The notes under the pieces are model-generated. The model was not told the DNA's origin. It saw only the letters and a program-made list of their open reading frames with translations, and ran no database searches. The position numbers and the translations under genes were made by a program. 20,876 bases of DNA, taken from an uncultured Collinsella sp. (lineage in GTDB: Bacteria; Actinomycetota; Coriobacteriia; Coriobacteriales; Coriobacteriaceae). The stretch spans positions 1 through 20,876 of the forward strand of contig CAADVJ010000063.1 in assembly GCA_900752475.1 (NCBI GenBank), written 5' to 3'. This document shows, piece after piece, positions 7,524 to 15,237 of this stretch (its first letter is position 1; each line of letters starts with the position of its first letter).

Positions 7524-8861
7524 TTAGGGAAGTTCGCGCTTGACAACCTCGACGATGTCGTCGACAACGCGCTGGGTCAGCTCGTGCGTCTCGGCCTCGG
7601 CCATCACGCGGACCAGCGGCTCGGTACCGCTCGGGCGCACCAGAATGCGGCCGCGGCCGTCAAGCTCCTTCTCGGCAGCAGCGACGGCATCCCAGATGGG
7701 CTGGCAATCGTCCAGACCGGCCTTGTTGTCGGAATGCACGTTGACGAGCACCTGCGGGTACTTCTTCATGATGCCGGCAAGATCGGTGAGGGTGCGGCCG
7801 GTGCGCTTGAGCACGGCCAGAAGCTGCAGGGCCGTCACCAGGCCGTCACCGGTGGTGTTGTGCTCCAGGAAGATGATGTGGCCGGACTGCTCGCCGCCGA
7901 TAACGGCGCCGTCCGCGAGCATGCGCTCCAGAACGTAGCGGTCGCCCACGGCGGTCTGAACCATCTCGAAGCCCTGCTCCTTCATAGCGATGGAGAAGCC
8001 CAGGTTGCACATGACGGTCGAGACGATCTCGGAGTTGGCGAGCTTGCCGCGAGCGGCGAGGTCAGAACCGCAGATAGCCAGGATGTAGTCACCATCGATC
8101 TCATTGCCCTCGCTGTCCACGAACAGCACGCGGTCGGCGTCGCCGTCGTGGGCCAGACCGATGTCAGCATGGGTGCGCAGCACGAGCTCGCGCAGGGGCT
8201 CGAGGTGCGTAGAGCCGCACTCAACGTTAATGTCGGTGCCGCAATAATCGGTGTTGATGGCATGGACCGTAGCACCCAGGCGCTGCAGCGCGGCGGGCGT
8301 GGTCTGGCAAGAAGCACCGTGGCCGCAGTCGACGGCAACGACCAGGCCGTCGAGCCTCAGGCCATCAAGCGTATCGATGGCGTGGTCGACGTATGCCTTG
8401 CGAGCGTCCTTCATCTTGATAATGTGGCCCACGCCGGCACCGGTCGGCAGCGTGTCGGCAGCCATGGCTTCCTCGGACATGACCCAGGCGCTGATCTCTT
8501 CCTCGACCGCGTCGGGAAGCTTCATGCCCTTGCGACTAAAGAACTTGATGCCATTAAACTCCGGCGGATTATGCGAAGCGGAGATGACGATGCCGCCATC
8601 GAGCTCGTTCTGAACGGTGAGCAGTGCCACGGCAGGCGTGGGGATAACGCCGCAGCAATGCGGGCGGCCGCCCTCGGCCATAATGCCGGCGGTCAGAGCG
8701 CTCTCGAGCATGGTGCCCGAAAGACGCGTGTCGCGGCCGACGCAGATATCCGGACCAAGGAACTTGGTCGCCGCGCGGCCCAGGCGAAACGCGAGGTCGC
8801 ACGAGAGGTCGGCATTGGCGACACCACGGACGCCGTCGGTACCGAAGATGTTCTGGGGCAT
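7524..8861 (-). CDS. glmM: Phosphoglucosamine mutase
   Basis: The 445-residue enzyme interconverts glucosamine-6-phosphate and glucosamine-1-phosphate, an essential step toward UDP-GlcNAc and peptidoglycan. It starts MPQNIFGTDGVRGVAN, has the phosphoserine loop ISASHNPPEFNG with catalytic S96, the Mg-binding HDGDADRVLFVD, the sugar-binding GGEQSGHII, and the C-terminal phosphate-binding RPSGTEPLVRVM, so all active-site blocks are intact. The ATG at 8861 follows AAGGAGC. The order rplM-rpsI-glmM is conserved in many actinobacteria, including Mycobacterium. A strong hairpin with a T-rich tract at 8911-8954 separates it from rpsI by transcription, so it needs its own promoter in the 49 bp before the start or depends on read-through. 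Confidence 0.97.
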   Translation of the reverse strand: MPQNIFGTDGVRGVANADLSCDLAFRLGRAATKFLGPDICVGRDTRLSGTMLESALTAGIMAEGGRPHCCGVIPTPAVALLTVQNELDGGIVISASHNPPEFNGIKFFSRKGMKLPDAVEEEISAWVMSEEAMAADTLPTGAGVGHIIKMKDARKAYVDHAIDTLDGLRLDGLVVAVDCGHGASCQTTPAALQRLGATVHAINTDYCGTDINVECGSTHLEPLRELVLRTHADIGLAHDGDADRVLFVDSEGNEIDGDYILAICGSDLAARGKLANSEIVSTVMCNLGFSIAMKEQGFEMVQTAVGDRYVLERMLADGAVIGGEQSGHIIFLEHNTTGDGLVTALQLLAVLKRTGRTLTDLAGIMKKYPQVLVNVHSDNKAGLDDCQPIWDAVAAAEKELDGRGRILVRPSGTEPLVRVMAEAETHELTQRVVDDIVEVVKRELP

Positions 8862-8910
8862 AGGATCGCTCCTTCCCTAGCAGGCGATATGCAACCGCCC
8901 ACCCTAGTCG

Positions 8911-8954
8911 AAAAAGAAAAGCGGGCCCCGCCGAGGAATCGGCAGGCCCCGCTT
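8911..8954 (-). terminator. Intrinsic terminator after rpsI
   Basis: The arms beginning AAGCGGG at 8919 and ending CCGCTT at 8954 pair over most of 16 bp around a GGAA loop. On the minus strand the stem is followed by TTCTTTTTCG. It lies about 30 nt after the rpsI stop and closes the rplM-rpsI transcript. Confidence 0.88.
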
Positions 8955-8984
8955 GTACATTGTATCTCGAAAGGAGATAAAACC

Positions 8985-9380
<396 letters not shown>

Positions 9381-9382
9381 CT

Positions 9383-9826
9383 TTAAGCCTCCAGCTCAAT
9401 CTTCGTGGGGTTCTGGGCAGCATGCGGATGCTCGGCGCCAGCGTAGACCTTAAGCTTGGTCATCTGGGCACGGCCGAGGGTGGTCTTGGGCAGCATACCG
9501 CGAACGGCGCGCTCGATGACCTTCTCCGGGTGCTTCTCCATAGCCTGGCGGAAGCTCTCAGCCTTGAGGCCGCCGTTGTAGCCGCTGTGGCGATAATAGG
9601 TCTTCGTGTCGGCCTTGTTACCGGTAAGCTGGACCTTATCGGCGTTGATGACGACAACGAAGTCGCCGCAGTCGCTGTTGGGCGTGAACTGGGGCTTGTT
9701 CTTACCGCGCAGGATCATTGCGATCTGGGTGGCAAGACGGCCCAGGACAGCACCATCGGCGTCGACGAGAACCCAGTTGCGCTGGACCTCGCCCTGCTTG
9801 GCGTAGTGAGTCGATTTCGAAATCAC
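9383..9826 (-). CDS. rplM: 50S ribosomal protein L13
   Basis: The 147-residue protein has the L13 sequence throughout: the N-terminal NWVLVDADGAVLGRLATQIA, RGKNKPQFTPNSDCGDFVVVINA, the YRHSGYNGGLK loop, and AVRGMLPKTTLGR. L13 binds 23S rRNA early in 50S assembly. Translation appears to start at GTG 9826, eight bases after GGAGGAG; the next residues MISKSTHYAKQGEVQRNW match family N-termini. A good promoter lies 67-94 bp upstream. It heads an rplM-rpsI operon. Confidence 0.98.
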   Translation of the reverse strand: MISKSTHYAKQGEVQRNWVLVDADGAVLGRLATQIAMILRGKNKPQFTPNSDCGDFVVVINADKVQLTGNKADTKTYYRHSGYNGGLKAESFRQAMEKHPEKVIERAVRGMLPKTTLGRAQMTKLKVYAGAEHPHAAQNPTKIELEA

Positions 9827-9892
9827 TTAGACTCCTCCATGTACAGTACGTGTTGTTACAGAGATTCACGGGGCTCTGCAAGTAACCCGTCC

Positions 9893-9920
9893 ATATTACC
9901 CCGCTCGCCGTACGAGTCAA
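9893..9920 (-). promoter_or_regulatory. Promoter of the rplM-rpsI operon
   Basis: On the minus strand TTGACT (9915-9920) and TAATAT (9893-9898) are separated by 16 bp, close to the vegetative sigma-70/SigA consensus. The start of transcription would fall near 9886, giving a leader of about 60 nt. I see no obvious ribosomal-protein autoregulatory fold in the leader. Confidence 0.8.
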
Positions 9921-10019
9921 CAGGTATTTTGGCTCCGACCAGAGTTTCTGCACATGTCATCCACGAGCCGTGATTTTCCAGCTCTTTAGTTGTTGTCATT
10001 TTTTGAGGGTTCGCCGTCG

Positions 10020-10898
10020 CTAGCGTTCAACGAACTCTTGGATTTCCGCGAGCAGGCGCTTTGCCTCCTGACGGCCCTGGATATACAGGTCCAATAGCTT
10101 TGCTGAATCGTGCTCGACATGGCCGACCTCGACCGGCTTTTGCGGAGCGACGACCAGCGCACGGCCCTCGCGCTCATACTTCCACAGGTGCATGCGTTGT
10201 ATGTTGTAGCGGTCGTGGCGCGTCTCGATTCCCTCGAGCAGATAGGGGTAGTCGGCATAGCGGGCGCGCGCGGCAGGCATAAACTCGTAAGGCTTTTTCT
10301 CGTACGAGCGGTCCTGCGTGACGATGACGACCGCACGGTCGAAGCCCGCCTCCTCCAGCACGTGCTCGATGGGGATCGAATCGGCTACGCCACCGTCGAC
10401 GTATTTGTGCCCGTCAATCTCGACCGGCGGCGTCACCAGCGGCAGCGAGGTCGAGGCACGCACAGCGTCGAGGTCGAGCACGGCGCTTTTGACCGGGAGG
10501 TACGTGGCGGTTCCAAAGAGCATGTCCGTCGCGACGGCGTACATCTCGATAGGGCTCGCATCGAACGTCTCGTTGTCAAAGGGATCTAGGCGGTCCTGAA
10601 CATCGTTGAAGATAAAGTCGTAACCCACAATAGAGCCCGTGGACGCAAACGACGCGGCGCCCATGAAGCGGCTGTCGTTGCAGAAAGCCAGGTTGATGCG
10701 GTTGGCACGGCCGATCTGGTGCGACTTGTAGTTCACGCCGTTGAGAGCGCCGGCCGATACACCGTAGACAGCCGGAATCTCGACGCCAGCCTCCATGAGA
10801 ACGTCGAGCACGCCTGCGGTAAACTGCCCGCGAAAACTACCGCCCTCCAAGACGAGCGCGACCTTGCCGGCGTTCTTTGCCTTATCTTCTGCAGTCAT
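10020..10898 (-). CDS. Patatin-like phospholipase/esterase (YjjU/RssA-type)
   Basis: The 292-residue protein has the complete patatin catalytic machinery. The oxyanion-hole loop is LEGGSFRGQFTAGVLD (~17-32), the nucleophile elbow is GVSAG with S48, and the catalytic aspartate is D168 in KYVDGGVADSIP. DGGVADS after a short linker, the length, and the tail with a basic helix fit bacterial YjjU-type patatins. No signal peptide or membrane segment is seen, so it should be cytoplasmic or peripheral. The start at 10898 follows AGGAGG with 5-nt spacing. The reaction is expected to be acyl-ester hydrolysis; the natural lipid is unknown. It lies alone between rplM and the repeat array, and I see no terminator of its own. 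Confidence 0.93.
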   Translation of the reverse strand: MTAEDKAKNAGKVALVLEGGSFRGQFTAGVLDVLMEAGVEIPAVYGVSAGALNGVNYKSHQIGRANRINLAFCNDSRFMGAASFASTGSIVGYDFIFNDVQDRLDPFDNETFDASPIEMYAVATDMLFGTATYLPVKSAVLDLDAVRASTSLPLVTPPVEIDGHKYVDGGVADSIPIEHVLEEAGFDRAVVIVTQDRSYEKKPYEFMPAARARYADYPYLLEGIETRHDRYNIQRMHLWKYEREGRALVVAPQKPVEVGHVEHDSAKLLDLYIQGRQEAKRLLAEIQEFVER

Positions 10899-10985
10899 AT
10901 TGACCTCCTGCGATTGCGTTTTGGCTTTCTTCTACCCAGTTTTGGGATGGCGAGAGCGCAGGTTTTTTGAGGCGGCAGGTGAAGC

Positions 10986-11247
10986 GGAAAGTGTGTCCCG
11001 TTCTCAGAGCAAATTCCGGGTCTCATTTTCCGCTGAGCCCGTCATCAGGAAAATGAATCCCATTTCGAGCTTAGATTCCGGGATGCGCTTTCCGCTTGAT
11101 GTGTCATCCGGAAACTACGTCCCACTCTACGGCTCGATTCCGGGTCGCAGTTTCCGCTTGAGGTGCCATCCGGAAACTACGTCCCAGTCTGAGCGCGGAT
11201 TCCGGGATGGACTTTCCGCCTGGGCCGCCATTGGGAAAGCGCGTCCC
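10986..11247. repeat. 62-bp tandem array of alternating-orientation GGAAA-N6-CCC sites
   Basis: Five forward sites GGAAA-N6-CCC start at 10986, 11048, 11110, 11172 and 11234, exactly 62 bp apart. Four reverse sites GGG-N6-TTTCC start at 11018, 11080, 11142 and 11204, again exactly 62 bp apart. The array therefore has four full units and a final half. Each unit is an imperfect palindrome with stem halves GCGGAAA and TTTCCGC. Only these blocks and flanks such as ATTCCGGG are well conserved; the six-base spacers and intervening bases vary. No CRISPR-like spacer structure, and no coding frame I trust, runs through it. Confidence 0.93.
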
Positions 11248-11263
11248 ACTCTGCGTCACTGAG

Positions 11264-11315
11264 GCGTTTTCTTTACGCCCGCGCCCTGCACAGAGTTCGA
11301 TTCTCCGCGGTACGG
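11264..11315 (+). repeat. 52-bp direct repeat, copy 1 (contains a tmRNA T-arm-like core)
   Basis: This copy matches positions 11478-11529 with two mismatches. Its core at 11293-11309 is a 17-nt exact match to the complement of 11590-11606, the T-arm of the adjacent tmRNA. The core is therefore in opposite orientation to ssrA. It begins 16 bp after the last site of the 62-bp array and is followed by a run of eight G at 11314-11321. Confidence 0.9.
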
Positions 11316-11477
11316 GGGGGGATCCGTTGATGCGGCGCATGGCCGGCTGAGATTCGATAAACATCGCATCCATATTGAGCTGATAGTTTGCGCGGAGAAT
11401 CCGCGTGTTCGCTTCGCGAACCCGCACCGGCTTCGGCCGTCTGCCGGCGTCCTCGCCCGCGGGCTAAAAACGCTTAC

Positions 11478-11529
11478 GCGTTTTCCTAACGCCCGCGCCC
11501 TGCACAGAGTTCGATTCTCCGCGGTACGG
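11478..11529 (+). repeat. 52-bp direct repeat, copy 2
   Basis: This is the second copy, with its 17-nt tmRNA-like core at 11507-11523. The 162 bp between the copies (11316-11477) contain no credible gene. They contain a partial reverse copy of the core, CGCGGAGAATC at 11391-11401, and small hairpins GTTCGC-TTC-GCGAAC and AAAACGC-TTAC-GCGTTTT. The second of these sits at the copy's left end. Confidence 0.9.
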
Positions 11530-11537
11530 ACTAGAAA

Positions 11538-11571
11538 TAAAAAGGCAGGTAGATACGAATATCTACCTGCC
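11538..11571 (-). terminator. Intrinsic terminator of the tmRNA gene
   Basis: A perfect 12-bp stem, 11544-11555 with 11560-11571, closes on the minus-strand tetraloop TTCG and is followed on that strand by TTTTTATTTC. It begins 10 nt after the mature tmRNA 3' end. Confidence 0.92.
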
Positions 11572-11580
11572 TGTTACTTA

Positions 11581-11944
11581 TGGTGGAGGCGCGGAGAATC
11601 GAACTCCGGTCCACGAAAGCCCCCTGATTGGCATCTCCAAGCTCAGTCGCTGGTTTAGTCTCGGACGCTTTGCGCGCAGCGACACGCTCGCGGCGTCCTA
11701 ACCGGTTCGGTCTTAGCCTGCGCCATACCGATTACGTGCGCAGGAGCATTCCCCTAAAATGACGTCGCACCGGTGGCGGAGAAATCACCGGGTTGACGCG
11801 CCGCTATAAATTAAGCAGCGAGAGCCATAGGCTCAAAAGAAGAGTTGTTGTCAATTCAATTTGACGGTACCCCTGTTTAACGAGGCGAGGAGACCTCGGC
11901 TTGCTTCCTCTCTCAGAGCTATCGTGTCGAAACCAGTCGCCCCC
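11581..11944 (-). ncRNA. ssrA: tmRNA (transfer-messenger RNA)
   Basis: The 364-nt gene reads from 5' GGGGGCGACTGGTTTCGACA to 3' GAGTTCGATTCTCCGCG plus CCTCCACCA. The ends pair as a tRNA-like acceptor (GGGGGCG with CGCCTCC, one G-U). The T-arm has a 5-bp stem around TTCGATT, and the CCA is encoded. The tag frame, read on the minus strand at 11852-11811, gives DNNSSFEPMALAA then TAA; the ALAA end is the usual ClpXP/ClpAP degron. The exact resume codon is inferred to be GAC, because an in-frame TGA lies two codons before it. tmRNA with SmpB rescues ribosomes stalled on broken mRNA and tags the unfinished protein. The 5' end probably matures by RNase P from a longer transcript; no good -10 lies directly before 11944. 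Confidence 0.95.
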
Positions 11945-12182
11945 GATGTCGGGAAAGTCTGGATGGCATCGGGCCTGCAAGCACCCGATAACCGTCGACT
12001 TTTCAAAGAACATGCGGGGCGAGCCCCGCTTGTGGAGTGTTATCTTACCACGTTCTGAAAGCGGACAGCTGTTCTATGCACGAGCTGTGAAGACCCCAAT
12101 GTGCGCCGCACTTCGCACTTTTGCTACCGATCGCGTCACGTATATTTTCGCCAAGCAAAATTGGCCCGTCGAAAGGACCGTT

Positions 12183-12617
12183 ATGGATACCAAGCAGCAA
12201 CTCGTCAATGCCCTCGCAGGCCTGGGCTCAACCATTACCGAAGCTATGGATGTCATCGAAGGCTTTGTCCCCTGCGGACATCCCGCCCTCACGGTATCGA
12301 ACGCACTCGTCGCGCTGGACGCTAACGATGATGCAGCTCTCGCCCAGCAGCTTGAGACCGTCGAAGGCTTTATCGACCACGTGAGTGAGAACCGCGGCGT
12401 GGCCGCCTACCACGGCATCGAGGTCGAGCTCGCGGGTCCCAAAGCCGATTTGCTCGCAGCAATCCGCGAGGTAGGCGCCCTTATGCAGACCGCGGGCGTC
12501 AAGAACACCCAGGTCAACGAGTGGGTCTACCGCAGCCTGGCAGCACTCGACAGCTCCGACGAAAAGGCAGCCGGGCAGCTCACCGAAGTCCCCGCCATCA
12601 AAGCTGCACTTGCCTAA
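12183..12617 (+). CDS. Small acidic helical protein, unrecognised
   Basis: This 144-residue protein begins MDTKQQLVNALAGLGSTITEAM, after GAAAGGA with suitable spacing; the frame is open upstream but has no other good start, and the upstream sequence is non-coding in character. It is rich in Ala, Glu, Asp and Leu, has no predicted membrane segment or signal peptide, and looks like an all-helical soluble protein. One Cys-Gly-His sits near residue 31 (FVPCGHPALTV). I cannot name a family. It is convergent with the metal ATPase, and the two share the hairpin between them. Upstream, TATATT at about 12140 could be a -10, but the -35 is poor. Confidence 0.75.
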   Translation: MDTKQQLVNALAGLGSTITEAMDVIEGFVPCGHPALTVSNALVALDANDDAALAQQLETVEGFIDHVSENRGVAAYHGIEVELAGPKADLLAAIREVGALMQTAGVKNTQVNEWVYRSLAALDSSDEKAAGQLTEVPAIKAALA

Positions 12618-12662
12618 AAAGGCCTGCACCCTGGCGGCTGCGGTACCGCCCGAATGCAGGCC
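12616..12662 (-). terminator. Terminator shared by the metal ATPase and the small acidic protein
   Basis: GGCCTGCA at 12621-12628 pairs with TGCAGGCC at 12655-12662, and inside it GGCGG pairs with CCGCC. On the minus strand the stem is followed by TTTTT, so it terminates the ATPase operon. On the plus strand only the stem is present. Confidence 0.85.
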
Positions 12663-12681
12663 ATAAGCTCAATCGAAAACG

Positions 12682-14757
12682 CTAACGCAGGTAAGCCTTC
12701 GCGTTGCTCAGGCTGTAGACAATCGTCGAGCCGTTGTGCAGCAGTGACGAAGTCTGCGGAGTGATCATGCCGGTAATACCCAATGCCAACAGCGCCGAGT
12801 TGGTGAGCATCACCTTGGAATACGAACTCGTCAGACGGTCGATAAGCCCCTGACTCATGCGGCGCAGGCGCACGATCGCGGCAAGATCCGTATCGGTCAG
12901 GATGATATCGGCGACCTCCTTGGCGATGTCGCTTCCGCCACCCATTGCAAGCCCCACGTCGGCCAAACCGAGCGCCGGCGAATCGTTGACGCCGTCGCCC
13001 ACCATGGCAACGGGTCGCCCCTCACCCTTAATGCGCTCCACATACGCGTACTTGTCCTCGGGCAGCAGCTCGGCCTTAAACTCGTCAACCCCTGCCTCTC
13101 GTGCAATGCGCTCGGCCGTGCGCTCGGAGTCGCCCGTGAGCATAACGACATGTTTGACGCCCAGCGCATGCAGGTCGGCGATTGCCTCGCGGACCCCGGG
13201 CTTGAGCGGGTCCTCGATGCCGAGCACGCCGACGACCTTGCCATCGACCGCCAGATACAGCGGTGACAGGCCCTGCATCTGGAGCTCGATTTGCTCCTGA
13301 ATGTCGGACTCGAGCTGCGCGCTCTCGTCCTCAAACACAAAGTGTGCCGAGCCAATAATTGCGCGACGACCTTCGATGGACGAGGCAATACCATGCGCCA
13401 CGATGTACTCGACCGCGGCATGGCGTTCACGATGCTCGAGCCCGCGCTCGCGGGCGGCGTTGACCACGGCACGCGCCACCGGATGCGGGAAATGCTCCTC
13501 CAGGCAGGCAGAAAGGCGCAGGACCTCGTCCTCGCTCCAGCCATCAGTGGTGAGCACGCAGGCAAGACGCGGCTGTGCCTCGGTGAGCGTACCGGTCTTA
13601 TCAAAGACAATGGTATCGGCCTTGGCAAACGACTCAAAGTACTTGGCGCCCTTGACCATGACGCCCATCTTGGCGGCATCGCTCATAGCGGTCATGACGG
13701 CAACGGAACCCGTGAGCTTGAGTGCGCACGAGTAGTCGACCATCAGCGCCGCCGAGGTCTTGATGAGGCTGCGCGTGGTGAGCGCGACCAGACCCGCAAG
13801 CAGGAAGTTCCACGGGACGATCTTGTTGGCGAGGTCCTCCATGTGCGACTGACCCTCGGACTTGAGCGAGTCGGCCGTCTGCACGAGCGAGACGATCGAG
13901 CGGAGCTTGGTCTGAGCCGTATTGGCGCGCACACGCACCAAGATGCTGCCGTCTTCCACGACAGTGCCGGCGAACACGTCGTCGCCTGCGCTGCGCTCGA
14001 CGGCAAGCGGCTCGCCGGTCAGGGTCGCCTGGTTGACCATGGCGCTTCCCTGCTCGACCACGCCGTCGATGCAGATGGACATGCCGGTGCGAACGGCGAC
14101 CAAGTCGCCGGGCTCAAGCTCGGTGGCGGCAACGCTTACCTCGGTGTCGCCGACGACCTTTTGCGCCTTGTCGGGCACATCAAGCAGCGAGTTGATGAGC
14201 TCGTTTTCGCTCATGGCGCGCGTGTAGTCCTCGAGCAGCTCGCCCACGTTGAGCAGGAACATCGTCTGGCCCGCGGTATCGACATCACGTTTGACAAACG
14301 AGATACCGATGGCCGAAGCGTCGAGCACGGGAACGGTCAGGCGCGGCTGCGAGAGCTCGTGGAGAGCGGCGCGCAAAAAGGTCATGTAACCGGCCACGAC
14401 AAAGATGGCACGCAGCGGCGTAGGCAGGAACCAGCGGCGCGCATAGTGCGCGCCGACAAGCGTGGCAAGATCCATGACGAGTTTGTGCCTACGTGGCTCA
14501 AGCTGCATCACGTAACCCGACTTGGCATCGGCGATGGCTTGAGCATCGAGTGCGCCCAAGGCGTCGAGCACGCTCGCACGACACTGCTCGTCATATTCGA
14601 GCGCCATCTGGCCAATACGGCCATATACGCGCACTTTGCGCACGCCGTCGATTTCGCCGCCAAGCTTAAGAAGTGCATCGAGATCGCTCTCTGGCACAGG
14701 ACCCGCCAATTGAAGACGGGTCCTGCCGGGGATCTCGCTAATAATCGAGAATCTCAT
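12682..14757 (-). CDS. P1B-type heavy-metal translocating ATPase with YSCALKL in place of CPx
   Basis: The 691-residue membrane pump has a P1B cytoplasmic core: TGEP (247-250), phosphorylated D386 in DKTGTLT, the HP locus in EEHFPHPVARAV (H425-P426), MLTGDSERTA, and the hinge GDGVNDSPAL (587-596). The C-terminal SSLLHNGSTI segment is also typical. Residues ~1-65 resemble a degenerate HMA-type domain with no CxxC (IPGRTRLQL...VRKVRVY). The helix before D386 normally has CPC, SPC or TPC; here it reads VDYSCALKLTG (340-350), with no proline. Related pumps with this SCAL signature occur in Gram-positives and are often annotated as CtpC-like, so manganese or another divalent metal is possible. Metal choice is inference. 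The start lies 18 nt after the DUF6110-like gene and has a weak ribosome site, suggesting coupling. Confidence 0.92.
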   Translation of the reverse strand: MRFSIISEIPGRTRLQLAGPVPESDLDALLKLGGEIDGVRKVRVYGRIGQMALEYDEQCRASVLDALGALDAQAIADAKSGYVMQLEPRRHKLVMDLATLVGAHYARRWFLPTPLRAIFVVAGYMTFLRAALHELSQPRLTVPVLDASAIGISFVKRDVDTAGQTMFLLNVGELLEDYTRAMSENELINSLLDVPDKAQKVVGDTEVSVAATELEPGDLVAVRTGMSICIDGVVEQGSAMVNQATLTGEPLAVERSAGDDVFAGTVVEDGSILVRVRANTAQTKLRSIVSLVQTADSLKSEGQSHMEDLANKIVPWNFLLAGLVALTTRSLIKTSAALMVDYSCALKLTGSVAVMTAMSDAAKMGVMVKGAKYFESFAKADTIVFDKTGTLTEAQPRLACVLTTDGWSEDEVLRLSACLEEHFPHPVARAVVNAARERGLEHRERHAAVEYIVAHGIASSIEGRRAIIGSAHFVFEDESAQLESDIQEQIELQMQGLSPLYLAVDGKVVGVLGIEDPLKPGVREAIADLHALGVKHVVMLTGDSERTAERIAREAGVDEFKAELLPEDKYAYVERIKGEGRPVAMVGDGVNDSPALGLADVGLAMGGGSDIAKEVADIILTDTDLAAIVRLRRMSQGLIDRLTSSYSKVMLTNSALLALGITGMITPQTSSLLHNGSTIVYSLSNAKAYLR

Positions 14758-14775
14758 AGTTTGTGCCTGGGAGCG

Positions 14776-15021
14776 TTACTCGGCTGCCTCATCAGCAGCG
14801 GCCTCGCTCTGGGTGATGTAGGCAGCCTCGGCAACCATGTCATCGACATTGGCCTTGGCCTGCTCGACCATGTCCTGGTAGCAGTTCTTGACGCGCATAC
14901 CGCACGCGATGCCCTGCACGCAGGCGTTTTTTACCGGAGCGCTGGTGAGCAGCTTGATGCCGGCCGTACCAAGCAGAAAACCGCCACCGACAAGCAGGGT
15001 GTTAAACGTCGACTTCTTCAT
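14776..15021 (-). CDS. DUF6110-like small membrane protein, partner of the P1B ATPase
   Basis: This is an 81-residue protein beginning MKKSTFNTLLVGGGFLLGTAG, chosen because AAGGAGA precedes the ATG at 15021; a longer frame upstream lacks one. There is one N-terminal hydrophobic helix (about 7-25), then KNACVQGIACGMRVKNCYQDM with three cysteines (about 34, 40 and 47), and an acidic helical tail. Layout and length match the DUF6110 family, as I recall it, found beside metal ATPases of the SCAL type. It is the first gene of a two-gene operon. A role in metal delivery or pump regulation is plausible from context only. The family assignment is from memory and moderate. Confidence 0.75.
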   Translation of the reverse strand: MKKSTFNTLLVGGGFLLGTAGIKLLTSAPVKNACVQGIACGMRVKNCYQDMVEQAKANVDDMVAEAAYITQSEAAADEAAE

Positions 15022-15106
15022 GTTGCTTCTCCTTTTGCCGCACAAGCGCGGCATGGTGCCTTAGCACCCGAGTTCATTAGTTTGCTCGAGCACGCTTTTG
15101 AGAACA

Positions 15107-15125
15107 GTTTAGTATAACTATTTGG
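15107..15125 (-). promoter_or_regulatory. AT-rich -10/possible metalloregulator site ahead of the pump operon
   Basis: TAGT-ATA-ACTA at 15110-15120 is a partial palindrome. It overlaps TATACT on the minus strand, a good -10, about 90 bp before the DUF6110-like start. The site is broadly like DtxR/MntR-type operators, but only in the half-sites. I see no convincing -35: TTAGCC lies 17 bp upstream of TATACT, and TTGACC is too close. Confidence 0.35.
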
Positions 15126-15237
15126 TCAACAATGGCTAACTTTTTGAAAACATGCGGTCCAGACCGCCCGGTACTCGGCGGTTCACTCACCACGATGCAA
15201 ATCCGCACCCCCACGGGTATCCGCCCCCGCCCTTGCG

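Noticed and set aside
10986..11247. CRISPR array
   Set aside because: Repeats are not identical, units are palindromic in alternating orientation, there are no unique spacers of constant length between conserved repeats, and no cas genes are in view.
11104..11427. A 107-codon minus-strand frame across the 62-bp array and a 52-bp repeat
   Set aside because: It overlaps non-coding repeats, has no ribosome site and no family resemblance; the 62-bp pitch is not a multiple of three, so the repeats are not coding repeats.
11264..11529. tRNA gene or second tmRNA at the 52-bp repeats
   Set aside because: Only a T-arm-like core is present; there are no acceptor, D or anticodon arms and the T-stem has a mismatch.
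13291..15117. A 608-codon open frame on the plus strand
   Set aside because: It is antisense to the P1B ATPase and its partner; its translation is low-complexity His/Arg/Gly-rich text without family motifs.
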